Part shown: positions 1-11,589 of the stretch, piece by piece
How positions within the stretch are numbered: position 1 is the first letter of the stretch
Layout of the letters: the number at the start of each line of letters is the position of its first letter
Assembly: GCA_949358305.1 (NCBI GenBank)
Contig: OX442317.1
Coordinates: forward strand, 8,870,186 to 8,934,185
From: Strigamia acuminata
Taxonomy: Eukaryota > Arthropoda > Chilopoda > Geophilomorpha > Linotaeniidae
Direction: 5' to 3'
Length of the DNA: 64,000 nt
Program-made: the position numbers and the translations under genes
Notes under the pieces: generated by a model
The model's input: only the letters and a program-made list of their open reading frames with translations
Databases searched by the model: none
What the model was told of the DNA's origin: nothing

Positions 1-240
1 AACGAATTTTTTGTTACAACGAATTTTTTGTTACAACGAATTTTTTGTTACAACGAATTTTTTGTTACAACGAATCGTGATATGACGAATTTTTTGTTGT
101 AACGAATTCTTAAAAAACACTTGGTTGGTTGGTCATATTAAAAAATTTTATATAACAAACTTTCGTTATAACAAACCGACTTCTCAGGCCCCGTGATTCG
201 TTATAACGAGGCTAAACTGTATATCGTTTCTATGCCATAT
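1..240. repeat. 17-bp tandem repeat and palindromic repeat remnant
   Basis: At least four head-to-tail copies of a 17-bp unit (AACGAATTTTTTGTTAC) open the window. They are followed by AT-rich sequence ending in a TTCGTTATAACGAGG-type motif near 191-210. A similar motif occurs near 44764-44790. The stretch lies in the intron after exon 9 of NRF-like gene A and looks like MITE or satellite debris. No coding potential is seen. Confidence 0.6.
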
Positions 241-3200
241 TTTTTTAAATCAAAAATTTTACCTACATCAAAGGGAATATTTTTAAAATTGTTTATGTAC
301 ACAAGATGAGTCCACCAATGCCCAGCGCAATTTGAATTCAAAGTTTGATACCAGAATGGACCACTACTGTAGTATGGATGTAAAGTAGTTTGAAAAATGA
401 TAAGGACTACTGCATAAACAGGTGTGAGTCTAAAACAAAATATTGTGATTCAACAGCAGTTCTGTGTCCACTATACTCAAAACTACCACAACGTTGATCT
501 ATTTCACTGGTGTAGGGACACAAAAAAGTAGCTCATAACACCAGAATTGTACTCGAACTCCAGACATTGTGATCGATTACCAACATTGTCAAAGGTGATG
601 TTTTGACACAGAACTACTTTTCCACGTAGTAGAACACTGTACACAGTTAGGCGTAAACAGGCTGAAATAGATCAACGTTGTGGTGGTTTTGAGTATAGTT
701 GTTTAGTTTATAGTACCTCAAGTAGCGCTGTATATAAAACTTTGGTATCCACAATAATTTTCCATTTCTTTTTTTCAGTTGTTTAAAATGAGAGAGTGTC
801 AAGACGACACCACTAAAACAAAGTCGTTTAAAAAGTGTGGCGAAATTGTAACACTAATAATCCATTCAAACAATTTTACCTTAAAACAAGGAACGTGTCA
901 ACCGAAACGAATGCTAATACAATAGTTGCAAAATTATACAAGTTATTAACTAATGCATCAAAGGCAAACGTAATATTATCCACTGAAAGAAAAATATTTA
1001 GTGTTTTCATTATTAGAGTGTAAAGTTGAGGGGTATTTAAAATCTGTTCCACATTTCAGTTTCAGTATCAGCAGAGCAGTACAATACGAGAGGTTATACA
1101 ATTTTTCCATTGTCAGCTTAAGGCAAGCTCCAGAATGAGTAGTTGCATAAGATGACATTTACAGGTCTAAACAAACTCTGGGACTGCTTAAGGTGAGTAG
1201 GTTGTTGAACGATTTACACCACGAATGCTTTGTAATAAATTCATCCCAACATTTAATACTTCCGGTCTACACCCAACGGTAGTCTCCGTTTTTAGTTTGT
1301 ACCTTAGGTTTCTTTTCTGGAGAAACTGACTCACTTATTAATACAGAAGTAATCATGAGAGTCATGAATATTTTGTCATGCACTGAGATCAAAATATGAA
1401 AAGTAACAGTAAATGAAGACCCCAGTAGAATTGAAATGCTTACATGCTCCTGGAAATATTAGAACATATATAATGTGCCCGTTAATAATGGGCAGCATAG
1501 CAAGCACACGAATACCGTCCAAACATTTCAGACTATCCATTTGTGATTGACAATTAAACAGTTTTGCACCATTTGACAATATCGAAAAGCACAGTAAAAT
1601 TTTGCCATAAGAAGTCCCTATGAATCAAAATGAAGTCAAACGTCATAACACTTAACTATAAAAACATATTACCCGCGTTTTTTTTAAATTCACAGCTATC
1701 TTCCTGAGTTTGCAGCAGTTTTTCACTTTCAATTTCAAATGGTGGAAGTCCATTTGCTAGTGACTGTTTTTTAATTATCCTATTTGGTACACTTGAACGA
1801 AATGAATGCAGATACACGTCGTACAAAGTTCCAATCAGAATTATTGTGACCAATAATAAGCAAAACATTCTGCGAGTATAAAAATATAAATGAATGAATA
1901 TTACTTGCAATTTCTTTACATATAAGAACAATTTAATGTCTTACATTAAGGTAATGGCAGCTGTGTCTTCCCAAATGTTAGGATATGAATGACAGTGACT
2001 GGATATTTTCACATACTCCTTAAGATTTTGGATATCTGAAATGTTCGACAATTACAAATTTTGCTAGTAATTATGAAGCAAAATTAAAATTATACTACGG
2101 TAGGCAAATAAGAGTTGTTAACTTATGGCTTGTCTAACTGGCACTCTTCGTAGCTTTTATACAGTGGTCATACCCCTGGTGTTTTTTCTTTAAAAGTACT
2201 ATTTATTTATTTAAAATTTAGACAAGCCATAAGTTAACAACATTTATTTGCAAGTGTTGTATAAATTAAATTAAATTGGTATTTCAATTAAGAATTTGTA
2301 CAAAATAACTCAGAAACAAACCAACGTTTCAGCAGTTAGTATTTAACGATTTCTGCATTTTTAATTGGTTTGTTTCTCAGTTACAAATTCCCGAAATCCT
2401 GAGGATTAATTCCAATTACCATTAATAGCACCTAATAGCCTATTTAAATCACTAGAAGCACATGAATCAGGTATACAAACTGCTACCCTCATCTTAATTG
2501 ATGATTCCTCATCTTTGTGGTTGTGTGTTGAAGTAGATTGGTTTTTGTGAAATAGACTCTAATGAACAAATAATACCGTAGTTAATAGAACAACGTTTCA
2601 CTTGTGCAGTATTTTTCAAACTCTGAGACATCTCTAATCTCCACATTATTGAGATAATGTTATTACTGTTGTTTCGTTTCTTTTTAGTATCGTAAGTTAG
2701 TAGTGGGTCCTCATGCGGGCCGCACTGTGTCAACCATGGTAATGTTTTGCAGAGTTTGATTAACCCTCCCCATTCTAGGGTCAATTTTGACCTCCAAAAG
2801 TATTTTTATTTTCTGTCTCGAAAACTATCAGGATTTTCATTCTGAAATTTTATGTATTTTCATTTAATATTATAACAAACAATAAAAAAAATACTCCATA
2901 ATAGGTTTTGTGGTATAGTGCACCTTATAGCATTATGTAATTGTGGCATCATGCAGACTCTAACAGTTAAGCGAAATGAGGAAATGAGGAATGTAGATAC
3001 TAACTAGCAATGAGAATAAAGGTTATAACATGTTTAGATATAGCCATGAGTGCAACTAGTGCTTTAATGATGAAGATAGTACAGATTTCAAAATGGCAAA
3101 AAAAAATTTTCACAAATTTCCTTTGTTTACTCACTACTTTCGAATACAATGTCAATTATTTTTGCCGCTCTCTGGTAACAAATACCGAATTGCTTAAATT

Positions 3201-4997
3201 TCTTCATAAACATGAAATACTCGGAGAATAAAATCATTTTCACTCATTTTTGGAAAAAGATTTTCGGCTTGTTGTCAAAAATGACCCGGGTTGAGTGAGT
3301 AAGGGATTTTTTTTAGGTTGGTACCGTACTGCTAGGGTTAATTTTTTAAATGTAATTTTGACTATTATTGTATGATTTTATACCATATCATATGTTGCTA
3401 ACAAACCAAAAACGTGTAAAAAATATTTTCAGCCTACCTATCACAATTTTTCAGCCTATTATCACAATTTTTCTGCCTATTTTCATCATTTTTCTGCCTA
3501 TTTTTACCATTTTTCTGCCTATTTTCACCATTTTTCTGCCTATTTTCACCATTTTTGTGCCTAAAAACGGATTTTTTCTTGATTGAAAATGGTTGAAAGA
3601 AAAACAGATGATTGTTTTTCCCAATAACTTCAACTTTTTTAAAGTTTGCAAAATCTGTATTTTGGTGTATACTAGTAGATCCATTGACCACTCCTGTGTG
3701 CCAAAGGGCGAAATAGTGACTTCATTCTACATATAAATTCCGATTTTGCCCATAGAATGAATTTTGATGATTAGTATCAAATATATGCTTTGTGAATATG
3801 CATTTTAATCATGGGCCCAACGTCTGCTTCTGATCTGTGCCCCACCATAGCTTTCAAAGGCCCTGGTAGAAAACAATTACAGATGTAGTCAATGGGCCAC
3901 TGGGGCTCAGCCGCAACAATTTCTGTGTATGGTAAGGGCTTTGAAGCAAAAATTTTGTAAACAACATTTTTTTTCACTCTGCTACAGCTGGTATTTGAAT
4001 AATAGAAAACTTTTTTGAAGCTGACATTGGAATAATGGAAAACTTTTTTAAAGCTGACATTGGAATAATAGCAAATTTTCCTACACAATAAAAACTAAAA
4101 TTTTATTATACTGGTATAATAAAAAATTAAAATATTTTGCCTTTGTCCTTTCATCTTTCGTCTTTCATGCTAAATGAAAAGAACATATAAAAAGGCAAAT
4201 AATTTGGGTAAAAATTTCAACAAAGATCTCAAGGAGTGATAACACAACACAAATTCCTTGTAAAATGTGCATGGCAAAATGGCACAAAATGCTTTTTTTC
4301 TTTCTATTATCCAGCAAACTTGCGACTCCGATCTTGCCAGACAAAACATCATTTCATCGTACCACATTCATGTTTTATAAACATTTTTAAAAACACCAGA
4401 ATCATAGAGTTTTGATAAAATGCAAGCACAAGCTTATAATTCTAGCATAATCCAATAATATTCTTTTCTGGCATTTGTAAATATTTCGCTCCTACCTGAA
4501 GGATCTTCTGTTTCGGTTGAATAATAACCCAACAAAACTGGCCATGAAACAGCTCCGCATTTGCCGCAACAGTATTGCCGGAAATCTCTCCTTGGACAAC
4601 ATTGTTGCAAAGGGAATATCTGCCAGACCACACCAGATTTCCTTCAGAAATTCCGCTACCGATTTTTCCATAAGCATCAAACACTAAAATACAACAAATC
4701 CTGACTACACCAATCATTTAAACTTAACGAAATCAAAGTCTTACTTTTCAATGCCCACATTTGTCCTTCGCTCAAACCCGTTGCAAACGCTTTGAAATCT
4801 TCGACACATTTGACCGAAATATTTCTTCTTTCTAAATTCTTTAAAACCAATAAAGCACCTAAAGGTGACTTGATGAACGTGTACGCATCGCTCGCTTTCT
4901 TCAACCAATCGGGCATTTTGTTGCCTTGATGACCAGCTGAATTGACCTTACGGTTCACATTGGTCAGTAAAAGTAAACTTAGAAACATAAACAACAT
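1..4997 (-). CDS. NRF-6-like membrane acyltransferase, gene A (partial, exons 1-9)
   Basis: This is the leftmost of five tandem NRF-6/acyltransferase-3 genes; its 3' half lies outside the window. Exons read on the minus strand are 4997-4745, 4683-4496, 2558-2420, 2035-1945, 1869-1673, 1617-1444, 982-880, 812-717 and 429-267. Splice sites match those of genes B-E. Exon 1 encodes a signal peptide (MLFMFLSLLLL). Exons 2-4 complete the extracellular NRF domain, with cysteine motifs such as CIPDSC. Exon 5 begins with a membrane segment. Exon 6 carries the acyltransferase-3 GIR-x10-H motif, with the His in NGH rather than YGH or YAH. Exons 7-8 give the VDTF and SG motifs. The reading frame is open throughout what is visible. 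The exon 9 donor is GTAGGT. Family role: integral membrane proteins related to C. elegans nrf-6 (fluoxetine response, lipid/yolk transport); the substrate is unknown. Confidence 0.85.
2100..2260. mobile_element. DIRS-like inverted terminal repeat remnant in gene A
   Basis: Between exons 3 and 4 of gene A, two oppositely oriented copies of GTTGTTAACTTATGGCTTG-type sequence flank a segment containing CTCTTCGTAGC and GTGGTCATACCCC. The same sequences form the ends of the larger element in gene B (21890-23110) and a remnant in gene C (31354-31535). This copy looks like an internal-deletion derivative. Confidence 0.6.
2764..3337. mobile_element. piggyBac-type MITE with TTAA target duplications
   Basis: The 574-bp element is flanked by TTAA at 2760-2763 and 3338-3341. 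It starts CCCTCCCC and ends CTAGGG, so both ends begin CCCT when read inward, as in piggyBac elements. Inside are complementary motifs containing GGGTCA and TTTTGACC. It sits in the intron between exons 2 and 3 of gene A. No transposase is present. Related ends occur upstream of both small secreted-peptide genes (TTAA at 47905 and 56852). Confidence 0.7.
3420..3570. repeat. 21-bp minisatellite
   Basis: About six to seven imperfect copies of a 21-bp unit (TTTTTCTGCCTATTTTCACCA) lie in intron 2 of gene A. A shorter copy of the same sequence appears near 32225-32265 in the equivalent intron of gene C, so the repeat was copied with the gene. Confidence 0.7.
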
Positions 4998-5490
4998 TCT
5001 TATGTCAACATGAATTATGATTGATAAAATAGTAACTGTATCACACTGCTCATAAGAATCGATTAAAAAACAATTACTTGTATAAAAACAGCTGTGACAC
5101 GTGCTCATCATTTTTGAGTTTTTCAACAAATTTTCCTTATTTCTCAATATAAGTGACATACATAATTTTTAGCTTTTATAAAAATATTTATCTATTGTTT
5201 AAGCTTTTTCTCACAAGGTCTGGGAACCTTCTCCCCTCCTCTAAATTTGTGGTGCAATCTATGAATTAGTTTCCTGCTCATAGTTGTAAATCAATTAATG
5301 ACAAGGAAAATAAATTGTATGCCAAAAGCTGTTAACTGAAGCACTCTTTACAAATGCAGCAAAGCCAGCTTAAAAGTTATGCTGGAGCTTTAAGGGGCAG
5401 AAAATTTCCAAATTGAATATTTAATTAAATAAATGATCAATCACTATAAATTTCATCTGAGATTCAGTTTATTATCACTTAGGGACCGGC
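4998..5490. other. Upstream region of gene A
   Basis: No gene is recognised. The minus-strand frame stays open for about 50 codons above the chosen Met at 4997, but the signal peptide begins at the downstream MLFMFL and this start is conserved in all five copies. The rest is AT-rich. Positions 4998-5160 resemble the sequence upstream of gene B. Confidence 0.4.
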
Positions 5491-5620
5491 CATAAATTAC
5501 GTAACGCCATAGGGAGGGGGGGAAGTTTCAAATTTTGTTACGGGATGTTACGACGGGGGAGGGGGGGTTCTCAATAATGTTACGTAGCATTATTGAAATA
5601 TTGAACATTGTAAAAACATT
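5480..5620. repeat. Dispersed GGGACCGGCCATAAATTACG repeat
   Basis: It begins GGGACCGGCCATAAATTACG and continues through G-rich tracts to TTACGTAGCATTATTGAA. A second fragment is at 25145-25235 and a more complete relative with clear terminal inverted repeats is at 55424-55735. It is a non-coding MITE-like repeat. Confidence 0.6.
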
Positions 5621-5789
5621 GTTGTAATTGCTGGCAGGAAACGATTCGGTCGGTAAGTGAATGTCAGAACGAGTTGAACAGTTGAACATAAAAACAAGTG
5701 TAGCTTTACTTGTGAAAGTACAAAGGCGAACTGAGCGTTCGAATAACTCAACAATACAATAGCGCGCGCAAACACACGTTTTCAAACAT

Positions 5790-7335
5790 TAACGGGGGAT
5801 TCATAACTGGCGCGAAATAAATTGGCGCGGAATTAATTTTTTTTACAGACCCGTTATTTCAGTAAATTGAACTGGCGCGGAATGAATAAGCGCGGAATTT
5901 TGAATTCAATTGTTGAATTAGCGCGGAATGCCAACATTGTCAACTGAATAAGCGCGGAATTTGTTAAAATTTGGAACTGAATTAGCGCGGAATTTGGACA
6001 AAGTTTGGAACTGAATTAGCGCGGAATTTGGACAAAAGTTGGAACTGAATAAGCGCGGAATACGAAAAGCAATACAAGTTTTTAATTTGTTGTTTTCCAA
6101 TCGAATTTACTTATTTTCGTGGTTTTTAGGCTTTTAAAGTCAATTTTGGACGTTTTTTCAACCAAAATTCTCACACTTGAAAAATGTTCGTTTAACGACA
6201 CGATTCGTCCAATTAGTGACCTTCGTTAAGTTGGCCCCCCCTATGTCCAATCCAAAAAATTTATTGGACTAGATAGCCCTTTCAATGGACATAATTGGAC
6301 TTCGTTTGTTACATTAAACAAATATAACAAACGAAAAACCGAAATTGTAATTGCTGACAAAAATTGCAGTTTTGAATAAAAGCCGCAGCTCTTAATTGAT
6401 AAAATACGGTAGTCATTTTTTCTTTAAAAAATCGGTGATTTATGTCATGTTCACCATTTTATTTCAAATTTCTAATTTTAAAATGCATGTCTTCGTAATT
6501 AAACTTGGGTATTTTTTTGAAAAACCGATTAACTTTCATGTTCACCATTTTCATTTTGAATTTCGATTGACCACGAATTGTAAACAAACTAGAGCTTTAT
6601 CTGGCGGAAGCCGTGACCAAAATAGAATTTAATTTTGAAATTTAAAAAAAAGACTAATTTTCAAAATTGACCTTTAGGAATATTTAACACATGAATCCTA
6701 TGTGTAATCTGCCGCTGAAAACGTTGGCGTCCTTATATTTCTCATTAAATTTAGTTAAAAAGAAGAAATCAGCAAATTACGACGAAAATTGAACAAACGC
6801 TCATTGCAGTAAAGCCCCCTCCCGTCTCCTAGCGGAATTCTCTACAGCACACCATTCCGCGCTCAGGCAATTCAATAACTGAATAAGCGCGGAATTCTCT
6901 ACAGCACACCATTCCGCGCTCAGGCAATTCAAGAACTGAATAAGCGCGGAATGGTGTTCTGTAAATAATTCCGCGCTTAGTCAGTTCTGGAATTGCCTGA
7001 GCGCGGAATTCTCATTACCACAACTGAACAGGCGCGGAATGATCAGCCGAGAACTGAATAAGCGCGAATGAATAAGCGCGGAATTTCTTTCCGCGCTCAT
7101 TCATTCCGCGCCAGTTATTGTAACCCGGATTGAATAAGCGCGGAATTTTCAAGTCAATTATTGAATAAGTGCGAAATGTAAACATTGTTAACTGAATAAG
7201 CACGGAATTGGTAAATAATTTCAAACTGATTCAGACTGATTAAGCGCGACATTCAGACCGAATAAGCGCGAAATTGGGAAATAATTCAGACTGAATAAGC
7301 GCGGAATTAGGACAAAATTTGGAACTGAATAAGTA
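5790..7335. repeat. Left GCGCGGAAT array flanking a Mutator element
   Basis: There are dozens of copies of GCGCGGAAT, commonly as AACTGAATAAGCGCGGAAT, at 5800-6065 and 6835-7330. Between 6835 and 7110 the motif alternates in orientation, as CATTCCGCGCTCAGGCAATT against TGAATAAGCGCGGAAT, making long hairpins. The same motifs resume at 9660-9870 on the far side of the transposase region, so the array appears to be part of the element ends (foldback style). A fragment of another MITE family, related to 35993-36206, lies near 6290-6405. Confidence 0.65.
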
Positions 7336-7377
7336 CAAAAACCAATACAAGTTTTTAACTTGTTGTTTTTCATGTGA

Positions 7378-7590
7378 CCGCTCTTCTGCGGTGTCGAAAA
7401 TCGACTTTTGCGTCGAGTATTTCTAACCGGGTCGCTCGCCGATACTTCACTGCAATACAGAGTACGCGAATCTGCTTCGCGATGCCGCAAATCCTTTCTC
7501 GGTTGCCGCGTCTCGAATCCGACCATATCCGCCGCCCGCTCTCGACGTTCTTGGGTCAAAAATTGTCGAAAATTTCATGTGGCATTACAT
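7378..7590 (+). mobile_element. Left long terminal inverted repeat of Phantom/Mutator-like element
   Basis: About 200 bp here match the reverse complement of 9428-9600 closely, with shared blocks such as CGCCGATACTTCACTGCAAT and TCTCGACGTTCTTG. Long TIRs are typical of Mutator-superfamily elements. The apparent short reading frames on both strands in this block are a by-product of its GC-rich sequence. Confidence 0.75.
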
Positions 7591-7895
7591 TTTTAATTGG
7601 TTTTAAAGGCTTTATTACTGTTTTTAAACGTTTTGATCGGTTTTATATGCTTATTAACGGTTTATTTCTCATTTTTAACTTTTCTTTTCCTTTTTAAAGG
7701 GCTTTTATGCAATTCTATTTCTAATGATTTTGAAGAAGTCTTCATCGCCAGAGGGCAGTTGTTACGAACGTTGTATGGACGTACGGACGTATGTTCGCAA
7801 TACGTTTTGTTTAACAGCCAATCACGGCTGAGCGCTGTAGTATTTAACCTGCGTATTCAACTGGAATAAATCACTTTTAATCGATCAGCGCTGAA

Positions 7896-9298
7896 GATGG
7901 AAACAACAACGTTCGAGGGAAAGAGGAAGGGGTCGAAGTTGTATATTGTTGACGGCATGATTTATCGTCGTGATGGTGCGTATCAAAATTCGTATTACTT
8001 GTGTTGTATTAACAAAACCTGTTGCGGTCGAGTTGTTTGCAACACGCAAACAATGCCAAGCACCGGTTGAAATCGCGAATAGGCAGTTGGCAGCATTTGT
8101 CAAGACGAGGGCGGAGAACGAACCTTCGGTGGCTTTAAAAGACGTTTTTGATGATGGTGCAGTCCGGTTCCCATTAGCCACTGTGACGTATAAAATGATC
8201 GGCCCAGCGATGTGTAAACGCCGACAATTAAAATTTCCCTTATTGCCGTCTAGCATTCGTGCCCTCGAATTAGCTTTGCCATTGTTGGCATTTAGTAAAA
8301 CAATAACTGGGGAGATTTTTTTTCGTGGACGGATAGTCGATCGGGATGGAAACGAAATTATGCTGTTTGCGAGTGACAATATGCTAAACATAGCACGAGC
8401 TTCCACAAATTTCCAAATGGATGGAACTTTTAAAGTAGTTCCTCGTTCTTTTTATCAGCTGTTCACTTTGTTTGTTAAAAAAAGCAATTATGTTTTTCCG
8501 TTTGTGTTTGCTTTGATGTCGAAGAAGACCCGGGTGGCGTACGAGAAATTGTTTCGACATTTGAGAGATAATTGCATTTGTTTCGTGGTGCAGAAGCTGA
8601 TTTTAATATTATGTCGGACTTTGAGACTGGTTTGCTGCCCGCAATACAAAGCGTCTTCCCTTCTGCAAGAAACCAGGGCTGCTGGTTTCACTATTGTCAA
8701 GCGCTATGGCGAAAAGTTCAGTTTCTAACGATGACGAGGGACTACAAGAATATTCTCGAGGTTCGGTCCATCGTTCGACAGGCTATGGTCTTGCCTTTTT
8801 TGCCAGCAGACGACATAGAGGAAGGATTGGGCTGTATTCACGATTACTTTGTCTAGACTGACCTCACAAATAACGTTAACCGTATGATCTACCTATTCGA
8901 GTATTATGTGCGAGAGAAGTGGATTAATTTGGTTGGTGTGGATAGAATGACGGTCGATAATCAGAGACAGCGAACCAATAATGCAGTAGAGTCTTACCAC
9001 GCAAGATTAGTCCGGAAAATTAAAATTTCCCACCCCAATGTTTGGTCTTTCCTCTCATATCTTCGCCAGCTGGAACACATTGCGTATACGGACTATGTTA
9101 GACGGAATTCCCGATCCGATGTGCATGATCTGTGTGACGGCGCCTAAATGCACAATATTTCTCCCGTGTGGGCATTATAAATGCTGCCTTCCATGTACTC
9201 AGCGATTAATGGAAGGCGAAGGTAACATTTTTGGATTTGTTCCTCGCTGTCTTACTTGCAGAACTGAAGTTGACCGTTTCAATATTGTTTACAATTAA
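7896..9298 (+). pseudogene. Phantom-type Mutator transposase with FLYWCH-like and RING domains, broken
   Basis: The reading starts at ATG 7896 with a FLYWCH-like zinc-finger region (KLYIVDGMIYRR, then Cys-rich). Near 8060-8075 the frame shifts and continues 8070-8570 with FQMDGTFKVVPRSFYQL, the first Asp region of the MULE transposase. A second shift near 8570 leads to MSDFETGL and a CWFHYCQALW block with the second Asp and C/H residues. An in-frame TAG interrupts at 8854, after which NNAVESYH supplies the acidic residue. A third shift near 9100 leads to a C-terminal RING-like finger (CMICVTAP, then CGHYKCC, then CLTC) ending at 9298. FLYWCH domains and foldback-like ends are known in the Phantom group of Mutator transposons. 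With three shifts and a stop it is probably inactive. Confidence 0.8.
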
Positions 9299-9427
9299 GT
9301 TTCCTTTTTTTAATAAAATAATAAAATAAAATAATAAAATTGTTAAAAAGCATAGTAAACCGTTTAAAACGTTAAAATGCATTAAAAAAAACCGATTAGA
9401 ACTATTGTTTATTATTGTAACCAGAAA

Positions 9428-9600
9428 AACGAAATTTTCAACAAGAACGTCGAGAGTGGGCGGTGGAAATCGTCGGATACGAAACGCGGGAATCGATGAA
9501 GGATTTGCGGCATTGCGAAGCAGATTCGCGTACTCCGTATTGCAGTGAAGTATCGGCGAGCGACGCAACAGTCGATTTTCGACGCCGCAGACGAGCACGA
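9428..9600 (-). mobile_element. Right long terminal inverted repeat of Phantom/Mutator-like element
   Basis: This is the reverse-complement partner of 7378-7590, with the same GAGTACGCGAATCTGCTTCG block. It lies about 130 bp after the transposase stop. Confidence 0.75.
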
Positions 9601-9654
9601 ATTGACGGCACGGACAGTGAAATTTGGGGCAAGGAAACTATTGCAAGAACAAAA

Positions 9655-9950
9655 TAAATACACCATTCCGCGCTTAGGCAATTTTAAAAAGCATGCTCAA
9701 TTGAATTGGCGCAAACTGAATAAGCGCGGAATGGAATAAATACACCATTCCGCGCTCAGGCAATTTCTAAAGTTGCCTGGGCGCGAAATGAAATAACTAC
9801 ACCATTCCGCGCGGAAATCAAGTATGCCCAATTGAATTGGCGCGGAATGAATAAGCGCGGATGAATAACCCTTTGGAAATATTTTGGGAGAATTTTGGGA
9901 GAATTTTGGAAGAATTTTGGAAGAATTTTGGGAGAATTTTGTGTCCATAT
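9655..9950. repeat. Right GCGCGGAAT array and 13-bp tandem repeat
   Basis: At 9660-9870 CATTCCGCGC and GCGCGGAAT motifs alternate in orientation as in the left array. At 9880-9945 about five copies of a 13-bp unit (GGAGAATTTTGGG or a variant) follow. Together they end the Mutator-associated block. Confidence 0.65.
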
Positions 9951-9989
9951 TGGATGTAATGCCGGTTACTAAATCAGATTAGCTAATAA

Positions 9990-10570
9990 AATGAATTCTT
10001 TTCATTCTAGGTGCGGAAATATGCGGGGAATTCCATGCAGACACAACGAAAAGTGGATAAGAACGCTGAAAGTAAACAAATTTAGCAACTTAACTCCCAC
10101 GAAATATCTAATTAACTCTATTCTTTTTCAGATTTACACTGCTAACTTAACCAGTGCCTGTGAAACGACCTCGCATCGGCTCATTGGGATTTATTATCAG
10201 ATAAGCCAACTTATTTCCGAGACGGCCCCGACGCCGAGAAGCAGCCAGTAAAACTGCACCTGCGTGACGTCGCCTGATGTTGCAGCCATTGTTGTTGCAA
10301 ATAATGCCGGACTGATGATTGTCATGCAGTTGCAGAGGACTTTTTTGTTGTTTTGCATTGAGCAGAAGTTTAAGGACGTCGTTTTACAGCAATAATTAAG
10401 TGATGTGTGTGTCTGGGGGGAATTGACGTTTATCGGAATCGATTGTTGCAACTTGGAGAAGAGAGAGGGGTACAATGCGTTTTTAGTCAACGCTTCTTTG
10501 CTTTCCGGAAGTAAAGTAAGAGGCTCAATGCTGAGACTGAACTTGTACATGAAAGAAGATTATTCCAAAC
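9990..10570. other. Unrecognised region with possible minus-strand exon
   Basis: A minus-strand frame 10550-10197 (117 residues) starts at an ATG preceded by a good acceptor-like sequence (TTATTTTCAG, reading 3' of 10572). It encodes a cysteine-containing stretch and a hydrophobic C-terminal segment (VQFYWLLLGVGAV). I do not recognise it. The upstream exon frame does not join without a stop, so it would have to be a first coding exon. It could equally be chance open sequence between repeats. Confidence 0.2.
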
Positions 10571-10950
10571 TGAAAATAATATAAAAGAATTATAAAATAA
10601 AAAAAAATAAAATAAATAAATAAAGTGTCTATAAAAATCTTTTCTTTTACTGTACAGTTAAAACAATGTTTCTATGTTCGATTTTTTTTTTTTTAATTTT
10701 AGTTTTTTTTGGTCTCCATTAAAAGTTTGAAAAAAAAGGTGCCATTTGTGAATTAGATAAATTGAAACTCACAAACAAGGACTTGCATGAATATACAAGG
10801 CGGATCAAGATATATGAAGAATAGGTTTTGTAACACCGAAATAAAAAATCCATAACTCTAATCCTCAAATTGGTTTTGCTGATATGTGACGAAGTTTTTA
10901 ATTGGTAAGATGTTTTTTTTTCTAAGTCCTTTTTTCTATCTAAGATTCTT
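10570..10950. other. AT-rich non-coding stretch
   Basis: Poly-A and poly-T rich sequence with no recognised gene or repeat unit. Confidence 0.4.
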
Positions 10951-11329
10951 AGATTTTAAATGGCAATTACTTGCAGGTGTTCTTGTGGCTCTGAAGGTTT
11001 GGACTCAAGCATTGTGTGTTCAAATGTTCAAATTCGAGTTAGCAATTTGGTTTTCTCTCTTTCTTTTTTAATTTAGAAAAAAAGTGTAAGAGAATTAAAT
11101 AAGAAAATATAAGAAAATTAAATAAAATATGTAGTAAGGAGCAGTGGCTCAGAGTTCTTGTTCTAGGCTCAGATGTATAGGTGGTTATTTCTAGGCTTAC
11201 AGTTAGAGGTGTAGGTGGTTCGGTTAGTCATTTTAGAGAAGCTCGATTTAGCGACAATATGGTAATTTTCCCGTAGTGGTCGACACGTTTTAGCAACGTG
11301 ACACGATTTATCGCAACAACAATGTACCG

Positions 11330-11515
11330 CTCAAAAATCCAAAATATCCAAAATATTCAAAATATCCCAAATATCCAAAATATTCAAAATAACCCTAATA
11401 TCCAAAATATTCAAAATATTCAAAATATCCAAAATATCCATATTATCCAAAATAATCAAAACATCGAAAATATCCAAAACATCCAAAATATCCATAATAT
11501 CCAAATTTTGACCAA
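11330..11515. repeat. CCAAAATAT short tandem array
   Basis: About twenty imperfect copies of a 9-bp unit (ATCCAAAAT or variants). The reading frame through it (repeats of Ile-Gln-Asn) is a product of the array and not a protein. Confidence 0.8.
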
Positions 11516-11589
11516 TTTTAGCAAAAACCCAAAGGCCCTATGGAAAAATCGTCAAATTCGGTCAAAAATCAAAAAGTGCCGGAAAACGA

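Noticed and set aside
3368-3691. Short proteins with FLPIFTI or NGENRQK repeats
   Set aside because: They are the two strands of the 21-bp minisatellite.
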